Assembly: GCA_017303795.1 (NCBI GenBank)
Contig: JAFLBR010000002.1
Location: 248,001 to 312,000 of the forward strand
Reading direction: 5' to 3'
Length of the DNA: 64,000 nt
Source of the DNA: Cytophagales bacterium
GTDB lineage: Bacteria > Bacteroidota > Bacteroidia > Cytophagales > Cyclobacteriaceae
A program made the translations under genes and the position numbers. This document shows positions 26,735 to 36,173 of the stretch, one piece after another. Each line of letters begins with the position of its first letter. The first letter of the stretch is position 1. The notes beneath the pieces are model-generated. The model was not told where the DNA came from. It worked only from the letters and a program-made list of their open reading frames with translations, and searched no databases.

Positions 26735-29700
26735 ATGGCCGCATTTTCTAAACGGCAGGCCTATCAACAGGCTATTACGTTGCTGCAAGCTGCGCTCACT
26801 TCGGATGGTGACCTGAAAGGTGCACACAAAATTCCCTTCTTTGGTTTTGGTGGCCTCAAAGAATTATTGTTGCCCATCGCAGATACAGCTGCGTGGTCAG
26901 CAGAAGATTTACGCTATCGCAAGGAAGTTGAAACCGTGCATGCGTTGTTGCAACAAGGTTTTGGTCCGCAGTATGCGCAAGTAGTGGATAGCTTGCGCAA
27001 CAGTACACTCTCTTCGTTTTATACACCCGCACATATTATCAATCCAATCGTACAGGCATTGCAAGCAAAGCCAGACGTGCACCGGATTCTGGAGCCTGCT
27101 GCCGGAATCGGAAATTTTCTTTCACCACTCAAAGCCGCCTTTCCACAAGCGCACGTCACCACACTGGAAAAAGATGATCTCAGTTTCCGGTTGCTCAAGA
27201 CGCTGCATCCAGACGTGCAAAACCTGCATACCGGATTTGAAAATTTTAAAAACCAAGCGTTTGATCTCATCATCTCCAATATTCCTTTCGGCAACATCAG
27301 CGTCTTTGATGATGCCATGTTCCGGCAGGCTGTCCCCGTTAAGATCAAAGCCACTACGCGCATTCATAATTATTATTTTGTAAAAGCCCTTGATAATCTA
27401 CACACCGGGGGTATGCTTACCTTCATCACCAGCAACGGACTGCTGGATAGTCCCGGCAACAAAGAAGTGCGGGAATACCTCATGCAGCAAGCTGATCTCA
27501 TCTCAGCCTTGCGCTTGCCCAACAACACGTTCGAAAGTGCCGGTACTGCACCCGTCACAGACATCATCATCCTGCAGAAACAAAATCCCAAACGCACGCT
27601 TTCACGGGAAGAAAAACAATTTGTGACCACCACCAGCACTACCATCCCGGGTGTAAGCGGACTTCCGGTTCAGGTGAACCTCAATGAATATTTTCAACAC
27701 CATGCGGATCATGTGCTCGGCACCCTGCAAGCCGGTGGCCAATATCGCGGTGATGCCGTAGATGTGGTTCCCTCAAAAGAAGTGGCCGCCATTCAAGCGG
27801 AGGTGCTCCGCATACTCAGTGCTGATCTCACCATGCAAAGACATAATGTGTCGGTGGAAGAAAAAATGGTGGACGCAGTCGCCTCGCATCAACAGGTGTT
27901 GACAGACATCGGTGGTGAGTCAGCAAAGCCCGGCAACATCATCATCCATCAGGGGCGTGCCGGTCTCCTCGAAATGGATAGCACCGGCAAAACTTTTAAG
28001 CCGGTCGCGGGCATTCGGGATCTTCAACGTACCAGCGCCATCATTGACCTGCGCAATACGCTCACACAACTCATTCAAGCAGAAACCAATCAGGACGCCA
28101 GCATGGTAAACCTGCGGGCGGATTTAAATCAACACTATGATCTGTTTGTCTTTCGCTATGGTACGCTGCATCATCCGGCTAACAAAAAACTTATTCTACT
28201 GGATGCCGAAGGATTTAAAGTGCTCGCACTGGAACGTCCCCAGGGGCGGGACTTCACCAAAGCGGACATTTTCTTTAAACAAATCAACGGCCTGCAACAA
28301 CAGTATGCCCGCCCGGAGTCACTACGCGATGCCGTCCTTCTTTCACTCAATGCCCATAATACGTTAGACCTCGACTTTGTAGCGGACGTCATGCAACAGG
28401 AGTTGAACACCATCATAAGACAAGGCCTGGATCAGGAGTTGTTCTTCCACAACCTCAATCCACAAGAGCCCTTCATCACCAAAGATAAATTCCTAAGTGG
28501 TGATGTGGTCGCACGCATGGAACAGTGGGAGCAGCAGCGGCAACACCTCACACCCACAGCAACGCTGACACAAGACGATGTTGAAAATCATCTCACCCGC
28601 CTGCGTGAAGTGCGGCCCGTCTTTCTTAAACGGGAACTCATTGACATCAACATGGGTGAACGCTGGATACCATTGGATGTCTATGATGAGTTTGCTTCCG
28701 GTTTATTTCAATGCCCCACAAAAATAAAATACCTCGGCTCCACAGATTTATACCTGGTCGATGTCACCGGCCACAGCGATCAAAACCAGATCACCTTCGC
28801 AGCCAGCACCGCCAGTGGTCGCATCGAAGGGCATAAAATCATGGAGTACGCAATGGCGGATACACAACCTTATCTCAGAATTCGCATCGCAGGTACAGAC
28901 CCACCACAATACACACCCGATGTGGATGGCATGAAAAACGTAGAAATGAAAATCCGCGAAGTGAAAGACGCATTCGAAAATTTTCTCAACACAAACCCTG
29001 ACATCGCTACACGCATTGAAGAAATTTATAATCGCACCATAAACAACACGGTGAAGCGCAACTATGATGGTGCGCATCTTCAACTTCCCGGCTTGCAACA
29101 CTTTTCACCACGTGCACATCAAAAGGACGCCATCTGGATGTTGTTACAACAAGATGGCGGCATCGCAGACCATAAAGTGGGTGCCGGTAAAACCTTGATC
29201 ATGGTCGCAGCCGCTATGGAGATGCGCAGGCTCGGCATCGCCCGCAAACCCCTTATGCTTTGCATGAAGGCCAACGTAGCAGAAGTCGCCAAAGATTTTT
29301 TGAAATGTTATCCGCAGGCCCGTGTGCTGGCACCAGATCCGCAGAAAGATTTTACACCTGCAAAAAGGCAGCAGCTCTTTGCTTCCATCGCGGCCAATGA
29401 GTGGGATGCCGTTATCCTCACCCATGATATGTTCCAGGCTATTCCCCAGTCAGCACAAATCAAAAAAGAAATTATTGCGCAGGAGTTGGAAAACCTCACC
29501 GATGATTTGAAAGCAGTCTCAGAAAACCGCACACTCTCCAAGCGAATCTTAAAAGGACTGGAAGCCCGCAAGCAAAATCTCACGGTGCGCCTGCAGGCAA
29601 CAGACATCGCCATCAAACGGGATGCACACCTGCTCGACTTCGATAAGATGGGCTTTGATCACATCTTCGTAGATGAAAGTCAGGAATACAAAAACCTGCA

Positions 29701-31642
29701 CTTCACCACGCGCCATCAGCATGTGGCCGGACTCGGTGATCCTACCGGCAGCCAACGGGCCATGAACCTGGAGTTTGCCATCCGCACCATTCAGCAAAAG
29801 AAAGCCGGTGATCGCGGTGTGACGTTTTTATCAGGTACCACCATCAGCAACAGCCTCGTGGAACTTTACCTGTTGTTCAAATACCTGCGTCCGGAAAAAC
29901 TAAAACAACTTCAGATCAACTCCTTTGATGCGTGGGCAAAAATGTATGCCCGCAAAAGTGCTACCTATGAATTCTCAGTAACCAATGAACTCAAGATGAA
30001 AGAACGATACCGGGAATTTATCAAGGTACCAGAGCTCGCCCGCTTCTATGCTGAAATCACACACGTAGTCAATGATCATAACCTCAAGATTGAAAAGCCA
30101 CGCGTAGAAAATTCCGTGGTAGAACTGGAACCTACACAAGCACAACAGGACTACACCCAGAAACTGATCCAGTTTACCAAAACAAAAAATCCTGCCTATG
30201 TGAACTTGTCCTTAACAGAAAAAGAAATGAACGCCTTCATGCTCATCGCCACCAACCTGGCCCGCAAGATGAGCATTGACATGCGCCTCATTGATTCCAC
30301 GCGCTATGAATATGATCCCACAGGTAAAGTCGGCAAGCTTTGTGAAAACATCGCTATAGAATACCGCGACAGTCAACGCTACAAAGGCACACAACTTATC
30401 TTCAGTGACATCGGCACTCCGGCCGGAAGTGGTTTTAATTTATATGCAGAGATCAAACGGGTGTTGGTAATGGAGCAAGGTATTCCTGCGGAAGAAATTC
30501 AGTTCATTCATGACCATGATACTAAAACGAAAAAAGAAAAACTTTTTGCCGCGGTAAATGCAGGCACCGTGCGCATCCTGATCGGCAGCACAAAGAAACT
30601 GGGAACCGGTGTGAACGTACAGGAACGCATCGTCGCCATGCACCACCTCGACATCCCGTGGCGTCCCAGTGATCTGGAACAACGCACAGGTCGGGGTGGG
30701 CGACAAGGGAACCGCATCGCACGTGAATTTCGGAATAACACCGTCCGCAACTATGTGTATGCCGTAAGCCGGACGCTCGATGCCTATCAGTTCAACATCC
30801 TTTCCAACAAACAAAAGTTTATCAATCAGATCAAGAACAGTTCCATTGATCAGCGCAATATCGATGAAGGGGCATTTGATCAGGAGGGGGGCATGAACTT
30901 CGGTGAGTATGTAGCGCTACTCAGCGGCAACAGTGACTTGCTGGAGAAAGTTAAACTGGAAAAGAAACTCCATGACCTGGAGCGTACCTATCAGGTTTTT
31001 CTCAAACGTAAATCCGAAGCGGAGTTTTACATCAACCTGCACAGCCGGGATTGCCACAAACTGGAAATACGCTTGCAACAACTGGAAGCGGACTGGCGGC
31101 CACTGGTGAATGTTGATCTGGAGCAGGAAGCAATTGATGTCAGTGGTAGTTTAGTTTCAGACCGGCATATAGTAGGAGAGATGTTGCTTGAAAAAGTAAC
31201 CCGCCTGCAAAAACTATCAGGCATCCAACCACATACACTCGCCACACTGCACGGCTTTCAGTTAAACTATGAATCATTTCTTGGGAAAGTACACGTGCTC
31301 AGTCCTTCCGGGCTCGTGCTCCAATATGCAGATGGCAACCTGAATGCAAACCCGCCACTCGCAGGTCGGTATCTCATTGACTCCATCAAACGCTTGCCCA
31401 AAGTGATCAACAACACAAAAGATTCCAGGACCACACTCAACAAAAAGATTGACACCTACAAAAAGGAACTGCTGGTGGAGTTTCGGGATAAACACCTGAT
31501 CAATGATCTTAAACATCAGATTGAAACACTTACCATCAAATTGGAAAAATCATTTGCGGTAAAAGATGAACTTGAATTTTCACAGGTAAAGGAACCCGGC
31601 CCAAGTCATAAAGACGTAAAAGCCAAAAGAGCCTTGGCGTGA
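26735..31642 (+). CDS. giant N6-adenine methylase/SNF2-type helicase (DarB-like)
   Basis: 1635 residues from the ATG at 26735 (the frame opens earlier, inside the preceding gene). At about 119-128, LEPAAGIGNF is a SAM-binding motif, and SNIPFG near 180 replaces the usual NPPY catalytic motif, so an adenine methylase is likely. The helicase starts with HKVGAGKTL near 812, has FVDESQEYKN near 976 (DEAH-box variant) and ends with RTGRGGRQGN near 1317 (motif VI). A coiled C-terminus follows. Such proteins are standard on Bacteroidota conjugative elements, and the phage P1 homolog DarB protects DNA against type I restriction. Activity here is inferred from motifs. Confidence 0.85.
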   Translation: MAAFSKRQAYQQAITLLQAALTSDGDLKGAHKIPFFGFGGLKELLLPIADTAAWSAEDLRYRKEVETVHALLQQGFGPQYAQVVDSLRNSTLSSFYTPAHIINPIVQALQAKPDVHRILEPAAGIGNFLSPLKAAFPQAHVTTLEKDDLSFRLLKTLHPDVQNLHTGFENFKNQAFDLIISNIPFGNISVFDDAMFRQAVPVKIKATTRIHNYYFVKALDNLHTGGMLTFITSNGLLDSPGNKEVREYLMQQADLISALRLPNNTFESAGTAPVTDIIILQKQNPKRTLSREEKQFVTTTSTTIPGVSGLPVQVNLNEYFQHHADHVLGTLQAGGQYRGDAVDVVPSKEVAAIQAEVLRILSADLTMQRHNVSVEEKMVDAVASHQQVLTDIGGESAKPGNIIIHQGRAGLLEMDSTGKTFKPVAGIRDLQRTSAIIDLRNTLTQLIQAETNQDASMVNLRADLNQHYDLFVFRYGTLHHPANKKLILLDAEGFKVLALERPQGRDFTKADIFFKQINGLQQQYARPESLRDAVLLSLNAHNTLDLDFVADVMQQELNTIIRQGLDQELFFHNLNPQEPFITKDKFLSGDVVARMEQWEQQRQHLTPTATLTQDDVENHLTRLREVRPVFLKRELIDINMGERWIPLDVYDEFASGLFQCPTKIKYLGSTDLYLVDVTGHSDQNQITFAASTASGRIEGHKIMEYAMADTQPYLRIRIAGTDPPQYTPDVDGMKNVEMKIREVKDAFENFLNTNPDIATRIEEIYNRTINNTVKRNYDGAHLQLPGLQHFSPRAHQKDAIWMLLQQDGGIADHKVGAGKTLIMVAAAMEMRRLGIARKPLMLCMKANVAEVAKDFLKCYPQARVLAPDPQKDFTPAKRQQLFASIAANEWDAVILTHDMFQAIPQSAQIKKEIIAQELENLTDDLKAVSENRTLSKRILKGLEARKQNLTVRLQATDIAIKRDAHLLDFDKMGFDHIFVDESQEYKNLHFTTRHQHVAGLGDPTGSQRAMNLEFAIRTIQQKKAGDRGVTFLSGTTISNSLVELYLLFKYLRPEKLKQLQINSFDAWAKMYARKSATYEFSVTNELKMKERYREFIKVPELARFYAEITHVVNDHNLKIEKPRVENSVVELEPTQAQQDYTQKLIQFTKTKNPAYVNLSLTEKEMNAFMLIATNLARKMSIDMRLIDSTRYEYDPTGKVGKLCENIAIEYRDSQRYKGTQLIFSDIGTPAGSGFNLYAEIKRVLVMEQGIPAEEIQFIHDHDTKTKKEKLFAAVNAGTVRILIGSTKKLGTGVNVQERIVAMHHLDIPWRPSDLEQRTGRGGRQGNRIAREFRNNTVRNYVYAVSRTLDAYQFNILSNKQKFINQIKNSSIDQRNIDEGAFDQEGGMNFGEYVALLSGNSDLLEKVKLEKKLHDLERTYQVFLKRKSEAEFYINLHSRDCHKLEIRLQQLEADWRPLVNVDLEQEAIDVSGSLVSDRHIVGEMLLEKVTRLQKLSGIQPHTLATLHGFQLNYESFLGKVHVLSPSGLVLQYADGNLNANPPLAGRYLIDSIKRLPKVINNTKDSRTTLNKKIDTYKKELLVEFRDKHLINDLKHQIETLTIKLEKSFAVKDELEFSQVKEPGPSHKDVKAKRALA

Positions 31643-31942
31643 ATGAATAGCAGAATCCTGAATGTGATACCGCTAACAAAACTCAACTAACGGGTATATC
31701 TTTTCATTTGTATCAATGATGGACAATTCAAGCAAATTTTTCAGCGGGCTATCCAGGTAGCAAAGAAAGTGGGCGTTAAAACCAGTGATTGGTAATTCCA
31801 AACTGACTCGTAAAAAATCCCATGCCATAACGTTAGCCCGGAACTTCATGTCTGAGCTGGGCCTAATGGAATAGGTAAAGCAACCGGTTATGATTTGATT
31901 GTTCCCAAACATCTCAGTTAGATCAACGCAGACATGATCGCC
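31643..31942. other. 300-base gap with one doubtful leftward reading frame
   Basis: Between the helicase stop and heptamer array 3. On the minus strand an uninterrupted frame of 79 codons (31673-31912) begins MFGNNQIITGCFTYSIRP and ends EKIYPLVEFC. It has reasonable composition but no motif, no promoter I can support and no conserved neighbour. A remnant of a decayed gene is as likely as a real gene. Confidence 0.3.
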
Positions 31943-31977
31943 AACTAAGGACTCAAGACTAACTACTAAGGACTAAA
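31943..31977 (+). repeat. heptamer array 3
   Basis: Five units in register: AACTAAG, GACTCAA, GACTAAC, TACTAAG, GACTAAA. Unlike most arrays it is followed not by a start codon but, 11 bases later, by the shared leader element at 31989, with the ATG at 32059. Confidence 0.8.
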
Positions 31978-31988
31978 TTCCTTCCCAA

Positions 31989-32048
31989 CTACACCCAACT
32001 TGTGAAAGGAAGATTGCATTGACCCACACCTTCGCCTCCGTAATCAAA
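31989..32048 (+). promoter_or_regulatory. leader element shared with the gene at 26497 (copy 2)
   Basis: Identical 20 bases (CTACACCCAACTTGTGAAAG) as at 26409, then GACCCACACCTTCGCCTCCG at 32021-32040 at the same offset as copy 1, then TAATCAAA. Two genes of one element with the same leader suggest shared control. The -7 box is CCTTCG here rather than CCTTTG. Confidence 0.65.
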
Positions 32049-32058
32049 CCGGAGCATT

Positions 32059-32598
32059 ATGTTAAAGTCAATTTCCTGGCAAGAATTTTTTATCACCATC
32101 GCGACACTCGTAGCACTCTATTATGTGTGTTCGCTTTTATTCTTTTATCATCAAGAGATACTTCAGTTGCTGCGCGGAAAGCAACGCAGCAGCACAGATC
32201 AGAAATCCACATCCCAGTCACCACAACCCAACCCACTGATCGGTCCCGTGAGGTTTTCCGATGAGCCCGCACGCCCTGTTCGTGATGAACTCCGAACTGA
32301 AGAGCTACAACTTGCCACCCAGGAACCAGAAGAAGCCATGACCGTGGCAGATCCGGAAGCGGAAAAACTCCAGCAAGACCTCACCGAAATTCTGGATCAG
32401 ATTGAATCACTCGCACAAGTTACTATTCAAACACCAACCATTGAACTTCAGACCTTGTATAAAACCTTGTTGTCAAATTATCCGGGTTTTGTCGGCACCA
32501 CACATCAAGCCAACATCTCACAAGCCATCACTGAAACACTCTCACAACACGGTCACACCATCACAACAGATGAAGTTCTATCCTGGTGGCCCACCTAA
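32059..32598 (+). CDS. single-span membrane protein of the transfer block
   Basis: 179 residues. One transmembrane helix near the N-terminus (FFITIATLVALYYVCSLLFFY), then a proline- and glutamine-rich linker (about 50-115) and a helical C-terminal domain (EKLQQDLTEILDQIESLAQV, ELQTLYKTLLSNYPGFVG, SQAITETLSQHGHTITTDEVLSWW). The place directly before traE is where Bacteroidota elements carry small accessory genes. No named family recognised. Shares its leader with the gene before the helicase. Confidence 0.6.
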   Translation: MLKSISWQEFFITIATLVALYYVCSLLFFYHQEILQLLRGKQRSSTDQKSTSQSPQPNPLIGPVRFSDEPARPVRDELRTEELQLATQEPEEAMTVADPEAEKLQQDLTEILDQIESLAQVTIQTPTIELQTLYKTLLSNYPGFVGTTHQANISQAITETLSQHGHTITTDEVLSWWPT

Positions 32599-32628
32599 TT
32601 TCTAATTCTAATTTCTAATTCCTCTATG

Positions 32629-32698
32629 GACTATCGACTCACGACTAAGGACTAATGACTAATGACTAATGACCTACTACTAATGACTAACCACTAAA
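32629..32698 (+). repeat. heptamer array 4, before traE
   Basis: Ten units in strict register: GACTATC, GACTCAC, GACTAAG, GACTAAT three times, GACCTAC, TACTAAT, GACTAAC, CACTAAA. Ten bases (AAATTCCACT) separate it from the traE ATG at 32709. Upstream (32596-32620) is a looser CTAATTT/CTAATTC run. Confidence 0.85.
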
Positions 32699-32708
32699 AA
32701 ATTCCACT

Positions 32709-33029
32709 ATGAAACACCCAACCTTTTATTTCAAACAAATTTTTGTTTTCGTCCTCCTGATGTTCCTGCTCACCACCATGCTCTTCGCGCAGGATGGTAA
32801 CGCAGGCATCAATGAAGCCACCATGCGTGTGCGCAGTTATTTTGCTACCGGCACAAACCTCATGTATGCCATCGGTGCCGTACTCGGATTAGTCGGTGCC
32901 ATAAAAGTTTTTCAAAAGTGGAACAGCGGAGATCAGGATACGGGCAAGGTAGCAGCCGCATGGTTTGGTAGCTGCGTGTTTCTGGTCATCGTGGCCACCG
33001 TCCTCCGTTCATTTTTTGGATTGACCTGA
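32709..33029 (+). CDS. traE: conjugative transfer protein TraE (DUF4134)
   Basis: 106 residues: signal-like first helix (FVFVLLMFLLTTMLFAQ), then a short loop (GNAGINEATMRVRSYF), and two further helices (LMYAIGAVLGLVGAIKVFQKW, AAAWFGSCVFLVIVATVLRSFF). This is the DUF4134/TraE layout, comparable to VirB2-like pilin or channel subunits. NSGDQDTGK between helices is the family's characteristic connecting loop. Next genes are traF and traG, in the standard order. Confidence 0.88.
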   Translation: MKHPTFYFKQIFVFVLLMFLLTTMLFAQDGNAGINEATMRVRSYFATGTNLMYAIGAVLGLVGAIKVFQKWNSGDQDTGKVAAAWFGSCVFLVIVATVLRSFFGLT

Positions 33030-33030
33030 C

Positions 33031-33222
33031 ATGAGACCAGACAGCACAACGCCACCTAAAGACCAAAGTCAAAAGGTGGACAAAGCGTTGGAGTTTCTCG
33101 ATGATACAGTGGATAAAACATTGGCCCGCGGTGATGATGATTTCTACGAAGCATTCAAAGCCAAACGTAATCCGGATAATCAACATCAATCCAAACCGCG
33201 CAAGCGCGGCAAAAGAATTTAA
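33031..33222 (+). CDS. small protein between traE and traF
   Basis: 63 residues, highly charged, with DKALEFLDDTVDKTLARGDDDFYEAFKAKRN in the middle and a basic end (KPRKRGKRI). The start is one base after the traE stop, indicating a real, coupled gene. No membrane segment. I do not recognise a family; it may be a small cytoplasmic component of the transfer apparatus. Confidence 0.6.
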   Translation: MRPDSTTPPKDQSQKVDKALEFLDDTVDKTLARGDDDFYEAFKAKRNPDNQHQSKPRKRGKRI

Positions 33223-33230
33223 ACGCAACC

Positions 33231-33563
33231 ATGAATAGTGTTTATAATATCAATAAGGGGATCAACCGGCCGATTGAGTTCAAAGGCCTCAAGGCGCAGT
33301 ACATCGCATACCTCGCGATCGGACTCATCGGCCTGTTGATCCTCTTTGCTATCCTGTACATCATCGGTGTGAACATGTTTGTCTGCCTGGGACTCATCGT
33401 GGTGCTGGGCACCCTGTTGTTTATGATCGTGTATCGCCTCAGCGACAAATACGGACAGCATGGCCTGCTTAAGAAAATGGCCAGCCGAAGCATCCCGGTG
33501 TTTCTCAAAATGTCTTCGCGAAAAGTGTTTTTAAATCTCGCACAAAAAAAACCGGGTCCGTGA
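33231..33563 (+). CDS. traF: conjugative transfer protein TraF (DUF4133)
   Basis: 110 residues. VYNINKGINRPIEFKGLKAQYI is the typical DUF4133 start, followed by two adjacent helices (YLAIGLIGLLILFAILYIIG, MFVCLGLIVVLGTLLFMIVY) and KYGQHGLLKKMASRSIP. This corresponds to VirB3, the inner-membrane partner of the TraG ATPase. It sits directly upstream of traG, as expected. Confidence 0.9.
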   Translation: MNSVYNINKGINRPIEFKGLKAQYIAYLAIGLIGLLILFAILYIIGVNMFVCLGLIVVLGTLLFMIVYRLSDKYGQHGLLKKMASRSIPVFLKMSSRKVFLNLAQKKPGP

Positions 33564-33591
33564 TACGCGGTTCCATCGGCTTCTAACTATG

Positions 33592-33640
33592 GACTATCGA
33601 CTAACTACTCAGGACTAACTACTCACAACTCAGGACTATC
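33592..33640 (+). repeat. heptamer array 5, before traG
   Basis: Seven units in perfect register: GACTATC, GACTAAC, TACTCAG, GACTAAC, TACTCAC, AACTCAG, GACTATC. Three bases (CCC) separate it from the traG ATG at 33644. No purine-rich ribosome-binding site fits between array and start. Confidence 0.88.
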
Positions 33641-33643
33641 CCC

Positions 33644-36115
33644 ATGGACTTCGAAAAAGTTTTCCCCATCTATAAAGTCGAGCAGGACTGCATCCTCTCC
33701 AAACAAGGTGATATCACCATTGCCTATGCCGTGCAACTCCCGGAAATTTTCACCTTATCAGATCAGGAGTATGAAGCCTTTCATCATGCGTGGATCAAAG
33801 CCTTGAAAGTGTTACCCAATCATACGGTATTTCATAAACAGGATTGGTTTGTAGCGCAACACCATCAACCTGATTTTGACGCAGCAGGAGATTCATTCCT
33901 GTCACGTGCCAGTGAACGTTTTTTTAATGAACGCCCACACTTGCATCACACCTGTTACCTCATGCTCACGCGCAAGGCCCTCAACCGGAAATCTGCCAAC
34001 TCCATGTTCTCCAACCTCATTCGTCCCGCACTTGTGCCGGAGGAAACACTTCTCCCACAACGGGTACAGGAATTTTTGGATGGCGTAGCACAAGCAGAAC
34101 GCATACTGCGCGATAGTGGATTTGTGAACCTGACCCGCCTGAAAGATGATCAGTTAGCCGGTGATGCAAAAAAGCCTGGACTGCTGGAAAGGTATTGTTT
34201 TTTGCTTTCTGAAAATGATAGCCCCGTGATCAAGGACATTCATTTTAAAGATGACTTCCGCATCGGAGCAGATCAGATTCAATTGTATTCACTGGCAGAT
34301 GTAGAAAACATGCCTGCCTTATGTGGGTCACGCATCAACTATGATCGCTACTCATCAGATAAAACAAAATTCAGCATCGGCTTTGCATCACCCCTCGGCC
34401 AACTGTTGCCCGGCAATCACATCTTCAACCAATACATTTTTATTGAAGATGCACACAAGACCATCAAACAATTGGAAAGTAAACGCCTGCGCCTGCAGTC
34501 ACTGTCCACGTACTCGCGTGAAAATGCACTCGCCCGTGATGCCACCAATGATTTTTTAAACGAAGCTATCGCAGCCCAACGCCTTCCGGTTAAAGCCCAC
34601 TATAATGTATTACTCTGGAGTGACAACAAATCAGAACACAAAGAACTTAAAACGCAGGTGTCTTCCGCATTTGCACAAATGGATGCCATCGGGAAATCAG
34701 AAACTGATGGCGCACCCCAAATCTTCTGGGCAGGTCTTCCCGGTAATGAAGCGGACTTTCCCATGAATGATACCTTTGATACGTTCACAGAGCAAGCCAC
34801 GTGTTTCTTCAACCTCGAAACTTCCTATCAATCTTCGCGCAGTGCAACGGGCATCCGGTTGGGTGACCGGCTTACCGGAAAGCCGGTACATGTGGATATC
34901 TCGGATGAACCTGTCAAACGCGGTATCTGCACCAACCGGAACAAATTTATCCTCGGCCCATCCGGCTCAGGAAAATCATTCTTCACCAACCACATGGTGC
35001 GCAGCTACTATGAACAAGGCACACACATCGTGCTGGTAGATGTGGGCCATTCCTACAAAGGACTCTGTGATCTGGTCAATGGATATTATTTCACCTATGA
35101 TGAAAAGAATCCCATCCGCTTCAATCCATTTTACATCAGCACCGGAGATACGCTGGACACCGAAAAAAAAGAGAGCATCAAAACATTGCTACTCGCACTG
35201 TGGAAAAAAGATGATGAAACCTTCAACCGCTCAGAGTACGTAGCACTCTCCATCGCCCTGAAAATGTATTTCGATAAGCCCCCCTCTCCCTCGGGAGAGG
35301 GGTTGGGGGTGAGGGGCTTCAACACCTTCTATGAATTCCTGCGGGATGAATTTGTCCTCATCCTCAAAGAAGACAAAGTCAAAGAAAAAGACTTTGATGT
35401 AGAAAACTTTCTATACGTACTACGCCCGTACTATAAAGGCGGTGAGTTTGATTATTTATTAAACGCCAGTGAAAATCTGGAGATGCTCTCAGAACGCTTT
35501 ATCGTTTTTGAGCTGGACAATATCAAAGATCATCCCATCCTGTTTCCGGTCGTCACCATCATCATCATGGAAGTGTTTATTTCCAAAATGCGCAAACTCA
35601 AAGGCGTGCGCAAGATGATCTTGATTGAGGAAGCATGGAAGGCCATCGCCAAAGAAGGCATGGCAGAATACATCAAGTACCTCTTTAAAACGGTTCGCAA
35701 ATTTTATGGCGAAGCCATCGTAGTCACTCAGGAAGTTGAAGACATCATTTCCTCACCCGTAGTGAAGCAGGCTATCATCAACAACTCGGATTGTAAGATC
35801 CTGCTGGACCAAAGCAAGTATCAAAATAAGTTTGATCAGATTCAGCAGCTACTGGGGCTGACGGAAAAAGAAAAGGCACTCGTACTCAGCATCAACAAAG
35901 CCAATGATGCCACGCGCAAATACAAAGAAGTATTCATCAGCCTCGGTGGTACACTTTCAAAAGTGTACGCCACAGAAGTCTCTCTGGAAGAATACCTCGC
36001 GTACACCACAGAAGAATCTGAAAAGTTAAAAGTACAAGCCTATACCCGGAAGTGGAATGGCAACATCCGCAAGGGCATCGCTGAACTCGCACAGGACATC
36101 AGAGCCGGAGCCTGA
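33644..36115 (+). CDS. traG: conjugation ATPase TraG (VirB4-type)
   Basis: 823 residues. The N-terminal domain starts FEKVFPIYKVEQDCILSKQG. Walker A is LGPSGSGKSFF at about 436-446, and the Walker B region is in MILIEEAWKAIA near 660. The late segment TQEVEDIISSPVVKQAIINNSDCKILLDQ is conserved in the TraG family. It would power pilus/channel assembly from the inner membrane. Around residues 545-558 the peptide PPSPSGEGLGVRG is encoded by a palindromic repeat inserted in frame, between CALKMYFDK-like and FNTFYEFLRDE segments; this lies outside the Walker motifs. The gene follows array 5 by three bases. Confidence 0.93.
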   Translation: MDFEKVFPIYKVEQDCILSKQGDITIAYAVQLPEIFTLSDQEYEAFHHAWIKALKVLPNHTVFHKQDWFVAQHHQPDFDAAGDSFLSRASERFFNERPHLHHTCYLMLTRKALNRKSANSMFSNLIRPALVPEETLLPQRVQEFLDGVAQAERILRDSGFVNLTRLKDDQLAGDAKKPGLLERYCFLLSENDSPVIKDIHFKDDFRIGADQIQLYSLADVENMPALCGSRINYDRYSSDKTKFSIGFASPLGQLLPGNHIFNQYIFIEDAHKTIKQLESKRLRLQSLSTYSRENALARDATNDFLNEAIAAQRLPVKAHYNVLLWSDNKSEHKELKTQVSSAFAQMDAIGKSETDGAPQIFWAGLPGNEADFPMNDTFDTFTEQATCFFNLETSYQSSRSATGIRLGDRLTGKPVHVDISDEPVKRGICTNRNKFILGPSGSGKSFFTNHMVRSYYEQGTHIVLVDVGHSYKGLCDLVNGYYFTYDEKNPIRFNPFYISTGDTLDTEKKESIKTLLLALWKKDDETFNRSEYVALSIALKMYFDKPPSPSGEGLGVRGFNTFYEFLRDEFVLILKEDKVKEKDFDVENFLYVLRPYYKGGEFDYLLNASENLEMLSERFIVFELDNIKDHPILFPVVTIIIMEVFISKMRKLKGVRKMILIEEAWKAIAKEGMAEYIKYLFKTVRKFYGEAIVVTQEVEDIISSPVVKQAIINNSDCKILLDQSKYQNKFDQIQQLLGLTEKEKALVLSINKANDATRKYKEVFISLGGTLSKVYATEVSLEEYLAYTTEESEKLKVQAYTRKWNGNIRKGIAELAQDIRAGA
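35279..35317. repeat. palindromic repeat inserted in frame in traG
   Basis: CCCCTCTCCC, then TCGGGAGAGGGG, then TTGGGGGTGAGGGGC. The first two blocks form a strong stem (CCCCTCTCCC pairing with GGGAGAGGGG). The sequence type, encoding PSPSGEGLGVRG when read in this frame, is a dispersed repeat I know from many bacterial genomes, normally between genes. Its length of about 39 bases keeps the reading frame open. Confidence 0.75.
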
Positions 36116-36173
36116 ACCAACAAATGAAAACCGGAAACAAAATATTATAACCTGACAACCTTAAACGCCTGAT

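Noticed and set aside
31673-31912. Small leftward gene
   Set aside because: 79 codons without motif, promoter or conserved context; kept only as a note in the gap entry.
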